From NCBI RefSeq assembly GCF_024679245.1, contig NC_090180.1, positions 15,052,007 through 15,116,006 on the forward strand: a stretch of 64,000 nt of DNA. The letters run 5' to 3'. Shown here piece by piece: positions 46,343-57,829 of this stretch (position 1 is the first letter of the stretch; every line of letters begins with the position of its first letter). The notes below the pieces were generated by a model. That model was given only the letters and a program-made list of their open reading frames with translations, did not search any database and had not been told where the DNA came from. Position numbers and translations under genes: made by a program. The stretch is from Pseudorasbora parva. Taxonomy: Eukaryota; Chordata; Actinopteri; Cypriniformes; Gobionidae.

Positions 46343-47325
46343 AGATTTCAGAGAACAATTTTATTTTATTGTTTCAAGTCATTCTAGGGCACCTTTAATT
46401 AATTACCAATTCATTTCTGACCCACAACAGTAACAAACAAAAAAGTTGAAACGCTATTGCTTGCATTAGAAGCAGGAAGTTTAATATCCAATAACAGAAC
46501 TGATGTTGTCAAGTAAATCAGACAATGCACTGGCAATTTAGTGATATCCTCACAGCTGTGGTCTTTAAAAAAAAAAGACAGGTTTGGGGCCTAGACAAAA
46601 CAAAGTATAAATTATGTCGAGACCAAGACAAGAGCTTCAAAAAAGACTGGTCTTGATTACTACAACACTATGAACCAGTCTATACAGACCTAATGCCTCC
46701 AATATGCTAAAGACGTAGAGAAGAGAAAACAACATTAGAGATAAAACTCTGCATGGCCTGCTTTGGTACGGATGTAGGCGTACCCACGCATGTGACAAGG
46801 CTTCAAAACGAAAAAATGGAGCTGCATCCTCTCGCTCTCCAAATAAGCGCCCTGTCATGTGCAGAACTCCTTTGTCGCACAAGGAGGAGGAGGCTGGTAT
46901 ATTTTGAAAAATGTTTTTTAAGGTGCAAGTTTTGAAAACGGAACGGTAATTGCCTCAGTGTAAACTACAAAAACAGGAATTTGTGAAAACGATGACAACA
47001 TGTACATGTATATTACGTGCCAGTCTAAAGGTGTGTAGTGTTTCTTTAATAAGTGACATTGCCACTACTGGCCTAGCATGAATAATACAGCGTTTTTAGT
47101 CATTGTTGTGGATCGTTTTGACAATGGTGTCACCTGTGTGTGAAAATCCAACAGAAAAACGTTTCCGTTTTTTTGTGCAGTGGTGTCATGTAAGCGTACC
47201 CTGAGATGCATCTGTAAAAATCTGATTGGAACTGCATTTCAAACCACCTCCAAATGTTGTTTGAATCAGATTTGGAGGAGAAAAATAAATCTGATTACCG
47301 GTATGCATTTTTATGCTGTGGAGAC
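46343..47325. other. Intergenic, repeat-derived in part, no gene
   Basis: No recognised coding sequence. About 46,740-47,200 ('gtaggcgtacccacgcatg' to 'agcgtaccctgag') looks like an old DNA-transposon remnant. It ends at the GAGAC duplication of the LTR element. Confidence 0.4.
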
Positions 47326-47533
47326 TAATATTCACGTAAACTGAATATTTACGACACTACGTTACAGCACGACAACAAGTTGCTGTGGGTGATGGGCTTG
47401 GTGCCAGTTGTATGTAACAAGTGAATACGGCTGCACATTGTCGAGTAAAAGATCCCGGTTTGTTCGGTACTCGTTGTACGTCTCCTCATTTAAAATTGCA
47501 CACCCCGTGCAACACATACAAAACATAAGACAT
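47326..47533 (+). repeat. 5' LTR
   Basis: It begins TAATATTCACGTAAACTG and ends CATAAGACA. It matches the 3' LTR at 51782-51993 except at about five substitutions and the 'aaaac' indel near the end. 'gagtaaaagatcccggtttg' is a likely part of the R region. A TATA box was not clear. Confidence 0.9.
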
Positions 47534-47689
47534 AGTGTCAGAAGAAAAGTGACTAAAATGGATTTTGCAGGAGTACCGTCGCCACACATGAATTGGGAAT
47601 CGTCTAACTTACCAGATGCATGACGTAAGTGGTGACATGACGTAAGTTGTGACATGCAACATGCAGAGCTCATGTTTGCAGGTCCATTG

Positions 47690-48365
47690 AAGAAAATGGG
47701 AGAAGAAAAGTGCAGTTATTAGTTCCTATGGATAGGAGAAAATGGAAGAGATATCTTCAACACCTGGACGCTGACGACAGATGAAGCAAAGGTACTGCAA
47801 ACTTACTACAACAGGTACGAAGCGTATGTGATGCCCAAAACGAACACATTTTTCGCCAGATACAGATTTCATTAGCGAATTCAAGGAGCCAACGAAAGTT
47901 GAGCAAATTGTGACTGAACTAAGACTATTAGTGAAAGATTGTGCTTATGCAGACAGCGAGGAAATGGTTAGAGTGTTTGGCATTCACAAACAATCGTCGT
48001 GTTTGGCATTCACTCTCCGCGAGTGCGGGAGAAGCTGCTGAGCATCTGCTCAGAGTTAACGCTAGACAAGGCCATAGACATAGCCAGATCACACAAAGTT
48101 GCACAAGCTCAGCTCAAAACGTTTGCAAACAGTGCATACAACCCACACGAACAAAGCAGTGCATGCAGTCACAACCCAGAAAGAGCCACACAAGCGAACA
48201 GCAAAGGCTGTAATGAAAGCATCGCATCGGAGCAGCAGTAACGTCGCGGAACGCGGCAGAAGTTGCGGTTACTGTGGCAACCAGGCTCATGGTTCTTCTG
48301 AGAAATGCCCCACTAAAGGTAAACAATGTGCCAAATGCGGAAAACGCAATCACTTTGTCTCCTAA
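47690..48365 (+). pseudogene. gag fragment with zinc knuckles
   Basis: Broken frames give a capsid-like region near 47.8-48.1 kb (VFGIHSPRVREKLLSICSEL in the frame from 47999) and two CCHC-type knuckles near 48.26-48.36 kb (CGYCGNQAHGSSEKC and CAKCGKRNH). Several stops and frameshifts divide it, and it is not translatable as one protein. Confidence 0.75.
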
Positions 48366-48375
48366 ATGATTAAAT

Positions 48376-48784
48376 GTGAATGTAAATGAAGAAGACCCAC
48401 ATGCAGAGTTTTCCGTTGATGCCGTCTTGCAAAAGTCATGTGACAGAGAACAAGCATTTGCAGACATACTGCTGGGAAAAGGAAAAACGGAAGTTAGTTT
48501 CAAGTTGGACACTGGAACACAGGTAAATGTCATTCCACTGCACACATTTAACAGTCTAAGAGATCAGTGCAAGCTCACACCGACTAAGCACAGTCTGGAT
48601 ATGGTGGATATGGTGGTCAAATGCTCACAGTAAAAGGGACATGCACATTAACGTGCATATACAAAGACAGAGAAACAGTGATGGACTTTTACATAGTCAA
48701 TACACCAGCACCACCCGTATTAGGCCTAAAAGCAGGCCTGGACCTGGACTTAATCAAGCTAGTGCTTTCGGTGAATGCTATTAA
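48376..48784 (+). pseudogene. Retroviral-type aspartic protease fragment
   Basis: The frame from 48376 contains the catalytic motif FKLDTGTQVNVIP at about 48,500-48,540. A frameshift near 48,620 moves the rest (VKGTCTLTCIYKDRE, PPVLGLKAGLDLDLI) to another frame. The gene stops at an inserted repeat beginning TTAA at 48781. Confidence 0.75.
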
Positions 48785-49425
48785 AGGGGTACTTCAGCGC
48801 TGGGAAGATGAATCTGTATTTAAACTGGGTCATCAATGTAGTAGAAATTTGAAGTTATTTTTGAATTTGGTGCCCTCTAGACTGAGAAAAGACAGAAAAT
48901 ATATTTTTGTCTCATGGGGATGTAAGACTACAATTCCCAGAATGCTTCGCTGCCCTGTGAGGCCATTCCCAAAGCCACTAACTTGATTACTGTGACTGAG
49001 TTGGAGAAGACACTACAATTAAAAACTGAACGTGTCGGTTCAATATAATGAATGAGTCACCGCGTGAGTCTCACAGCAATGAGCACTAACTGCAGGAGTG
49101 AGATAAATGAGCTGAATGAACTAAATGATGAGAGCTGAGGTAAATCGCGACATACATTCACAACGCGAGTTCAGTCTGGTGCGTTTTAGTTCATGCCTTT
49201 GCAAGCTTAACTTTCATAGAAATTAATTTGAGAAGTTAAAAGACTTACATTGCTCACCATAGCTTTAAATGAGTGCCTGTAGCTGTGAGCTGAGCTCTGA
49301 GTGTAATCTCCCATCCCCCATGAGCGGGTTCAAAACTTGCGGAAATGGCTCCCTCTGCTGGCTGTAGTCTTTAGCCTTTGGCCAAACATTCCTCCTATGA
49401 TGCAAATATCGTCAATTTGAGCTGC
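48785..49425. mobile_element. Repeat inserted in the LTR element's pol gene
   Basis: Sequence from AGGGGTACTTCAGCGCTGGG onward is foreign to pol; pol text resumes at about 49,430 (MEKQGVIAKVTEP). The left border is TTAA, as for the MITEs at 17-30 kb. The right end does not show a clear inverted partner and may be truncated. Confidence 0.55.
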
Positions 49426-49429
49426 AAAA

Positions 49430-50580
49430 TATGGAAAAACAAGGAGTCATAGCCAAGGTAACAGAGCCCATGTAACATGACAACTTACGTGCGATGTTGC
49501 AACGATCCCGGGAGAAAGGTGTGAAACTTAACCCTGAGAAAAGCATTGCGAGTGCCTCTGAAGTTCGCTATTTTGGTCACCGCTTATCTGCTGAAGGAGT
49601 CAAGCCAGACCCTGAGAAGGTCTCAGCGATCGAGCACATGGAGCCACCGAAGAGCAAAGCGGAGCTCGAAACAGTCCTTGGAATGGTAATTTACCTGTCC
49701 AAATTTGCACCCTCCTTAGCGGACATTAATGCACCCCTTCGTCAGCTGCTCAAACAGTCCAGTGAGTTCATATGGGATTCCCAGCACGACGCCGCATTCA
49801 AAAAAATGAAAGAGCTTATAACCAAGGAACCTGGACCAGTACTTGCATACTATGACACACAGAAAGAACTCCACCTTCAAGTGGATGCATTGAAATATGG
49901 CCTCGGTGCAGTCCTGCTGCAGGACGGGAAGCGGCTCAGCTATGCGTCAAGGTTGCTGACCGAATGTGAAGTTAACTACGCTCAAATAGAAAAGGAGCTC
50001 TACGCAGTCTTATTCGGCTGCAAGCGCTTTCATCAGTACGTGTATGGCCGAAAAGTCATCGTGATTGAGTTTGATCATAAGCCGCTCGAAGCAGTGATGA
50101 AAAAAACACTAGCCGCAGCTCCGCCACGACTTCAAAGAATGATTCTGCAACAACAGAAATATGACATCAACATTACACACCGGCCAGGAAAGGATATTCC
50201 AGTGGCAGACACCCTCTCTAGAAAGTTCATAGAGACAGCTTACCTGTCAGTGACACAAAGCTGCAACAGATCCGTGCAGAGACTGAGTCAGACAGCCAGC
50301 TCGTTCAAGCTCAGACAAGTGATTCTGGATGGATGTCCTGGAGAGAGGGAAAAATGCCCAGCAGACATCAGCGACTTCTGGAATTTCCGAGATGAACTCT
50401 CATTAATCAACGGAATCATCCTCAAAGGTGAGAAAGTAGTCATACCCAGCTCGCTCAGAGAAGATATGCTTACACGCATCCACGTCGGTCACATGGGCAT
50501 GGACAAGTCAAACCAAAGAGCACGAGAGAGGACGTTGTTCAAACACCAAGGAGCCCATGATTCCTCACGAAATACCTTCT
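49430..50580 (+). pseudogene. pol: RT remnant, RNase H, start of integrase
   Basis: The first few residues of the reverse transcriptase (49,430-49,470) are followed after a stop by text from the thumb region onward (NLRAMLQRSREKG). The fingers and palm, with the catalytic Asp pair, are absent. The 362-codon frame from 49494 then gives the connection and RNase H domain (LHLQVDALKYGLGAVLL, YAQIEKELYAVLFGCKRF, FDHKPLE, HRPGKDIPVADTLSRK). It ends in an integrase zinc-binding region that is itself cut short (HVGHMGMDKS, then RARE joined to RTLF). It is non-functional because of the missing catalytic core. Confidence 0.85.
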
Positions 50581-51150
50581 AGACCATGCCAGGTGATAGC
50601 TTCAGATCTCTTTGCCTGGAACAACGAAGAATACATGGTTACAGTTGACTACTATAGCTGCTTCTTTGAATTGGACAAATTGAACACCTCCACGGCTGCC
50701 TCTGTCATCAGCAAACTCAAAGTCATCTTCACGAGACATGGAATACCAGAGAAAATGGTCTCCGACAGCGGTCCACAATATCATAGCAAGGAGTTTGAAG
50801 ACTTTGCAAAGACATGAGGTTTCATGCACACCACCACAAGCCCCTATTACCCCCAGAGCAATGGTTTGGCTGAGAAGACTGTGCAGATCGCAAAATCGAT
50901 CTTGTCAAAAGCCAAGACGGACAGGAAAGAACCTTACCTCAGTTTGTTAGAGTATAGAAATACACCTGTTGATAACTTCAAGTCACCTGCCCAGCTTCTC
51001 ATGAGTCGTAGACTGCGATCCATACTGCCAACCACCAACAAACAGCTCTTACCTGAAATTGTCAGTTTCATAGATGTACACTCCAAAAGAATAAAGCAGC
51101 AGCAGCATCAGAAAAAGTATTATGATCGCTCGACTCGTCCACTCCAGTGA
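50557..51150 (+). pseudogene. pol: integrase core fragment
   Basis: It carries the first catalytic Asp (VIASDLFAWN), the second (MVSDSGPQY) and, after a TGA at 50815-50817, the Glu region (SPYYPQSNGLAEKTVQIAK) with downstream SLLEYRNTP. One stop divides the core; otherwise it is well conserved. The C-terminal part breaks up after 51150. Confidence 0.85.
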
Positions 51151-51781
51151 CTACACTGGAGATGTACAAGAGCGCGTTCGAACACGTTCGAATACACGAG
51201 CGCGGCCTGTGGAAACCAGCTGTTGTTGTTCACCCTGCCAATACACAAAGATCTTACCATGTTTGCCCTTTCTGATAGTCAGATGTACCGCAGAAGCCGT
51301 CGCCATCTTCTCAGCACAAAAGAGGAGCCTGTGGAGAATACTGGTGTTTCTGCAAACATAGAGGAAGCGCGAAACAGCATTGCCTCATCAACGCTTCAGG
51401 TACACACTGAAGTACCAGCGGAACATTCAAAAGACACCTAGCCCATACAGTACCATACCAGATCGGGTCGAGCAGTTAGGCCAAGAGTAATTCTGGATTT
51501 GTAATTCGACTGGGGTGTAGGCGAATCGCTGCCTCTACAAGAGAAATGGAATCTAAGATCTAGTATGGGGTGTATGAGAATAATGGACACTTTGTTTCAG
51601 TTGTTTCATAAGTGTGCTACATCAAGTGTCAGAGGTGGTGAGAAGTTTTGTAAAATGTAGCAGCCTCTGTGTTTATGATAGAGTAACGTTTCATTAGTTT
51701 GAATATAGATATGTATACTGCCTTCACCTAACTTCACTTAATGTGTTTTCATTTGTATTATTTTTTTAAAGAAAGGGGATG

Positions 51782-51993
51782 TAATATTCACGTAAACTGA
51801 ATATTTACGACACTACGTTACAGCACGACAACAGGTTGCTGTGGGTGATGGACTTGGCGCCAGATGTATGTAACAAGTGAATACGGCTGCACATTGTCGA
51901 GTAAAAGATCCCAGTTTGTTCGGTACTCGTTGTACGTCTCCTCATTTAAAATTGCACACCCCGTGCAACACATACAAAACAAAACATAAGACA
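51782..51993 (+). repeat. 3' LTR
   Basis: It is nearly identical to the 5' LTR. It is preceded by a purine-rich tract and followed by the GAGAC duplication. Confidence 0.9.
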
Positions 51994-51998
51994 GAGAC

Positions 51999-54806
51999 TT
52001 TAAAAAATCCATCTGGATACAATCTAGATAAGCAAGATTTTTTTTTCTGGATAAGCAAAAAAAGATTTTTGCTGGCTGTCTGAATATAGCCTAAAAGTAA
52101 GGAAGCACCTTTTCACCATTTCTAAGTTCTAAACCATTCAGGCCGTGTGTCCACCAAAGCATTAGCCAGCAGAAAAAGCCAGCACTCTTCTGAAAATGCA
52201 ATCACTTCTACATGTTTTTTTTTTCTCCAGTTGGGAATTATGTGTGCTATAATAAGGAACATCCAGGGAACAGTTACTAGTATCCTATTATGCAAATAGT
52301 TCGTTTCTGAAAAGTCTCGACACAATGTAACACTCATCTCACTAGTTTTGGATAAAGAGATGTGCTATTTGTCGTTTGTTATTGTTGTACAAGCAGAATG
52401 TGACGGCTGATCAGTGTGGTATATGTCCCGCCCCTCCTCCACTGTGATTAGACAGCTGGGTAAAAAGTGACAGTGATGAGAGCTGCGTTTTACCCAAAGG
52501 TGAACATTCTTAAATTCTCGGCGACCAATACATGATCAGCACCTTATCACACTGCTGGCATTTAAAAAAAGCAGCGCTCTCACTGAAAACAACTCGAGAA
52601 ATATGCTAGCTTCTGGAAAAATGGTGGATACAAATTTATATATAAATATACACTACCATTTAACAGTTTATGGTCTGTAAGAGTTTTAATGTTTTAAAAT
52701 GTCTTATATCCACCAAGGTTGGATTTATTTGATCAAAACTAGAGTAAATACTGCAATATTATTATAAAATAATTATAACAAAATTTCTATTTGCATACAT
52801 TCTAAAATGTAATTCATTCCCGAGATGGCTTAATTTTCAGCAGCATATTCTATCTGCCAAACATTTTATCAGTCATGTCATTATAAACATCTGTATATTC
52901 ATATTTTCAGTTTACATTTACTCAAATTATAATAGGAGAATTTAGGAAGTATATGACCATTGACAAGTCATAAACAATATAATATTTTTCGTCTTTATGT
53001 TGTCTGCAAAACTTTAGGGAAATGGAGCCTGAAAGCTAAAGGTAATTGGCTCAAGCACTGAAGTATTAAAAAATCAAATCTCCTGAATGACTAATCTAAT
53101 AACAGCATACGCCATTTGGGAACAGAAAACCATGAAGAAAGTTTCAAGCATGACATCAGGATATTGATGGTTTTCATTACACCAGCCCAAGTAGGAAGCC
53201 TGGCCTAGATTAGAGACACCCACTGCCGCCAAAGAGGCCCATTTCCCCGAAGGAGAAAAAAACATAAGCCCCACCTTTTCCTGGAATCAAGATGAGCTTG
53301 TCTTAAAACAAACCAAAATACCAGGAGACTGCATATAACATGGTGCTAAGTGAATGCCTTCACAGTGGCGAAGGTACTGACTTCTTTGTGCTGCAGACAT
53401 GAAACAGCACCATCTGACTCTACTAAGAGACTTCTTTTTAAAAAATAAAATTGATTTAGACAACCTGTCCATTAAAATACAGCACACACACACACGGGGC
53501 AAAACTGAGTGGTTTTAAATGCATCTCAGTGTAGTATTAGTTTATCTAAAAACATACATTGGTAATAAAGTATTCTAATATTCACAAATCACAAATATTC
53601 TAAGGTTAACATATTCAGGGGGGTTGTATAGGAGCAACATTTTGCAACATTCTGTGCAAAACCACAAATCTGGCCTTCAATCATTTATAAGTCGTTTTTG
53701 ACAAGATCATTCAAATAACTTAAGTGATTCACTTCTAGTACTCACATAAAGAAATCAGTTTTTGATATTTCCAATTTTGCGCAACAGAATAAAGCTTTAA
53801 CTTTCAGCAACAGGTCCATGTCAAAGTCTGTGTAGGCAAGTCATTTCACTCAGTGGCAATCTTTGAAGTGAAGCTATTTCAGTCAAGTTATGGTAAATGC
53901 AATCATCAGTTGTGGTAAACGGAAGCTCAAGCATGTTTTTTTTACATACGGGGAACTCACGAGGTTCAGTCTTGTGTGTTAAGAAGCATGTTTGTTCTCA
54001 ACGGAGGGTCAGAAATCTCAGATTTCATTAAAATATCTTTATTTGTGTTTCGAAGAGAAACTAAAGTCTTACGTGTTAGTAAATGATGATGTGTTAGTAA
54101 TTGAGTAATTGATGACAGAATAAAATTTTGGGTGAACTAACCCTTTGAAATTTCTTATCACCTCAATGTCCTTATTAAGCAGGTATATTTAAAGGGATAG
54201 TTCAGCCAAAAATGGTGTATATGACTTTCTTCTTTTAGACAAATAAAACCAAAGATATATTAAACAATGTCCGGGTTCTTCCAAGCTTAATAATGGTAGT
54301 AAATAGAGCATTTGATTTTGAACCCCATAAAAGTGCATCCATCCACCATAAAAGATCCACACAGCTGGGTTAATAAAAGGCCTTGTGAAGTTTGTTAATA
54401 TTTAAAACTGTATACTAAAATAACTAGCTGGTGCTAGATTAGGCACGTTTGGTAGAAGTAATCGATTATTTTTAGTAAAATTGGCAAAAAAACAAACTGA
54501 AGGTTTGTGATCAAACTTTACAATTAATTATTAAGTGTCCATTCATCCACTCCATAATGACTGGTGAGGTGCATGTTGTAGCTGTAATTTCTAATAACCT
54601 TTTTTCAATATGCAGCTTTTCGGTGCAGAAGTTTTGCCGTCAGAGACAAAAAGTAGACATGGAGTATTTAAGTTGTGACAATACAGGGCACCTCCTGATT
54701 TTGCAGAGTTAGACGCGTTCCTGGGTCAACATTCCGGTTTGAAAATCTTAACCCTATACCTACCCCTTAATCTAACCCTACCTTTATGTTATCCCTAAAA
54801 TGACTC
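51999..54806. other. wls 3' flank/UTR region with MITE fragments
   Basis: This lies 3' of the last wls exon on the minus strand and probably includes its 3' UTR. Minus-strand AATAAA occurs near 54,038. About 52,650-52,900 resembles R1. Two broken 'gatagttcaccc'-family MITE ends lie at about 54,060-54,155 and 54,189-54,410 (AGGGATAGTTCAGCC after TTAA). No scinderin-like 5' exons were found. Confidence 0.45.
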
Positions 54807-55637
54807 TCAAATATGGCTAAAATGTTCCAGAATCATTAAAGAGGATGTTGATCCAGGAATATATTGCATTTTCTCTCCAGGTGTCGTACCGCTTGACTGC
54901 TCGTCCCCGTAGCATTTGTGAGATGGTGCATAGAGGAACATAAGGGCAAACACATAGAGGTTCCACATGCCGTAAATCCCAGTGAAGAAGGCGCTGTTCA
55001 CCTGAACCGTGTACCCGCCCCAGTGCCAGTGACCCTTGTTCACCTGTTAACATAACATTCATAATCATGACCATCATCTGAATGAATCCATCCATATATA
55101 ATCTACAATGAAATATGTAGAAACAGATTTAGTGGATAACTAATCTATACCTGGCTGATAATGAAGAAGATTACAGTCATGGCAGCACATGCCAGCGTGA
55201 CCAACATCAGGAATTTGAAGCGGAAGATGAGGCCCTGAGATGAAACAACAACAACAAAAATTATTTAAAATAAACTCAAGATGTGAAAATGCAACAAAAA
55301 AAAAAAAAAAATTATAATTATAAAATGTATAAACTATAAAACTATTGTTCTTAATTGACATTAAATAAAGCTAAAATTCATACTACTACTCAATTTGTTT
55401 TTCCGTTTTGACATTTTATTCAGAAAGGACGCATTACATTTATCAAGTGACAGTAGATGCATTTATAATGTTACAAAAGATTTCTATTTTTAAAAAATGC
55501 TATTCTTTTGAACTTCAACGAAAAATGCATAAAAACATTATTAAGCAGCATAACCATTTTCATCATAGATAAGAACATTTTCTTGAATATCAAATCATGA
55601 TATTAGAATGATTTCTGAAAGATCATGAGACACTGAG

Positions 55638-55715
<78 letters not shown>

Positions 55716-57772
55716 CACATTATAACTTCTTTTTTATATATTTCACAATATTACATATTACCTCATAGTGTAGTCGGCGAGCCTTCGTCATAGCAGGTAA
55801 AGACGTCCTTTTCCCGCTGACATTTCTGAACACTTGGAACACCATGAAGCACAGGAACAGGAAGTAGAGGCACGCACAGATTCCTGCTACAAGGATGATG
55901 GCCATCTGCACCAACCCCAGTTAAAGTCATAACATTACAATACTATTGTGCTGATGTCTGTATTTCTGTGATATAGTGTAGTAGTATGCATTGCATCTTC
56001 CTGTGGACCATCATGTAGTCTAGACACCTTTATTACATATTGGGACAGAACATATGTGGTACGCAAGGCAGTAGAAGATGCATGACCATAATACAAGACT
56101 GAACACAGCTGGGATTTGACCATCAGCCACCATCATGAAGAGTTTCTTTTTGATTAAGAAACATCTGTACTAAAAGCCCACAATTTCAGAAGGATACAGC
56201 CAGCTCGGTCCCGACATCTGAGGCACAGATACTGTAGAAAGGATTCTTCAGCTGTACTCCTCTACAAAGGAAAGAAAAAAATAAATTACCCAGCAGCACT
56301 AAGCACTAAAGAACTTGAGTTAGATGGGAGCTGAGGAGAGTTACTTCATGCCAAGAATGCAGTAAGTTCAACGTTGGCTCACCTCTCACACATATCAAAG
56401 ATGAAGAGGCAGAATGAGCCAAAAACAATAGGTCCAACCTGCTTCCAGTACACAGAAAAACGGTTTCTCTCAGTCTGGTCCTAGAGGAAAAAAGAGAAAG
56501 AAAATTGGTATTATGGTAATAAATGTATGGCAATCAGGTCAAGTAACTCAGTAGCTCAAACACTCCCTCAGTTCAAGGCAAAACTGGCTCTCACCATGAG
56601 ATGTTCTCCACAGAAGATGATCCAGAAGGAAAGCAGCATGGCATAGAAGATGCCCTGACGGATGTCACCAAACAGCAGCATCCAGGTCCAGTCGAAACCC
56701 ACTGAGAACCATTCCACTGGGATGTTGATGAAGGTCATGGAGATTCCAAGAGCGAAGATAAGCCTGAAAGAAAGCAAAGTGTACAGATATAGGATCATTA
56801 TCAATATACTAGCAAAGATCACTTTATTACCAATGTATATCTGAGAAGATATCAAGAGAGTAGGACCAAGAAGCACCAAAAAAATAAAAACAAAATAAAG
56901 GTCTTGCTCTTTGTTCTCTAGTGTTTGAAAGCAGGCATGCTGGGACAAGCTAGAAGACCATTTGTAAGCCATAGATGGGGAGTGGAATGTGACTTCAAAC
57001 ACATAAATCACATTCCGGCCTGCCTGATCAGGGCAGAAAGAGACCATAATGTGTTGGAATGCTGGGAATTTCCCATGAGTTCAACTCTGGTGAGGGTATG
57101 AAGGTGCGTTTGGTTAGCTAAAACGCTGCTTTGTTCACATCGGCAGCAGCAAAACATAATATTAAATGACAGGCGATCCCACAATAAAGATTTTTTTAAA
57201 ATACAGTTTTCAAGGTATACTAAAATTCTAATGTTTGGGGGGGGAGGGGTTGGAAAAAAAAGTTAACATTCAGCAAGGACGCATTAAATTTATAAAAGGT
57301 TAAGGATACAACTTTAAAGGGTTAATTCACCAAAAACTTTCGCTCCTCTTCAGAACAGGAGCTATATCTTAATCCGCTTAACAGAAGATATCTTAATTAC
57401 ATTATCTGAAGAGACACGATTACTTTATAGTTTTTATTCATATACAAACATATAAACTTTTTGAAGTGTCAAAGGGGTAGTTACATAGACTGTCAATGGA
57501 GTGACAGAAATCACTCAGATTTCATCAAAAAGATCTTAATTTGTGTACTAAAGATGAACGAAAGTCTTAAAGGTTTGAATGACATGAGGGTGAGAATTGA
57601 AATGATAGATTTTTAATTTTTGGATGATCAAAGACTGGAACAAAAGATTGTTCTTTTGAACTTCTATTCAAAGAACACTGGGAAAAAACATGTTTTCCAC
57701 AAAAGTATTAAGTGTTTATCATGGATAATAATAAGAAATGTATCTTGAGCAGCAAATCAGCATATTAGAATG

Positions 57773-57829
<57 letters not shown>

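Larger units (their letters stand above)
47326..51993 (+). mobile_element. Ty3/gypsy-type LTR retrotransposon, defective
   Basis: Two LTRs of 208 and 212 bp flank 4.25 kb of internal sequence. A perfect 5-bp duplication GAGAC lies at 47321-47325 and 51994-51998. A purine-rich tract 'aaagaaaggggatg' precedes the 3' LTR and 'tagtgtcagaag' follows the 5' LTR where a primer site is expected. Gag, protease, RNase H and integrase fragments are in order, but the reverse transcriptase core is deleted and frames are broken. LTRs differ at about five positions plus a 4-5-bp indel, so insertion is fairly recent relative to the decay. Confidence 0.9.

Noticed and set aside
48114..48545. 143-codon minus-strand frame
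   Set aside because: Antisense shadow of the gag zinc knuckle and protease region of the LTR element.
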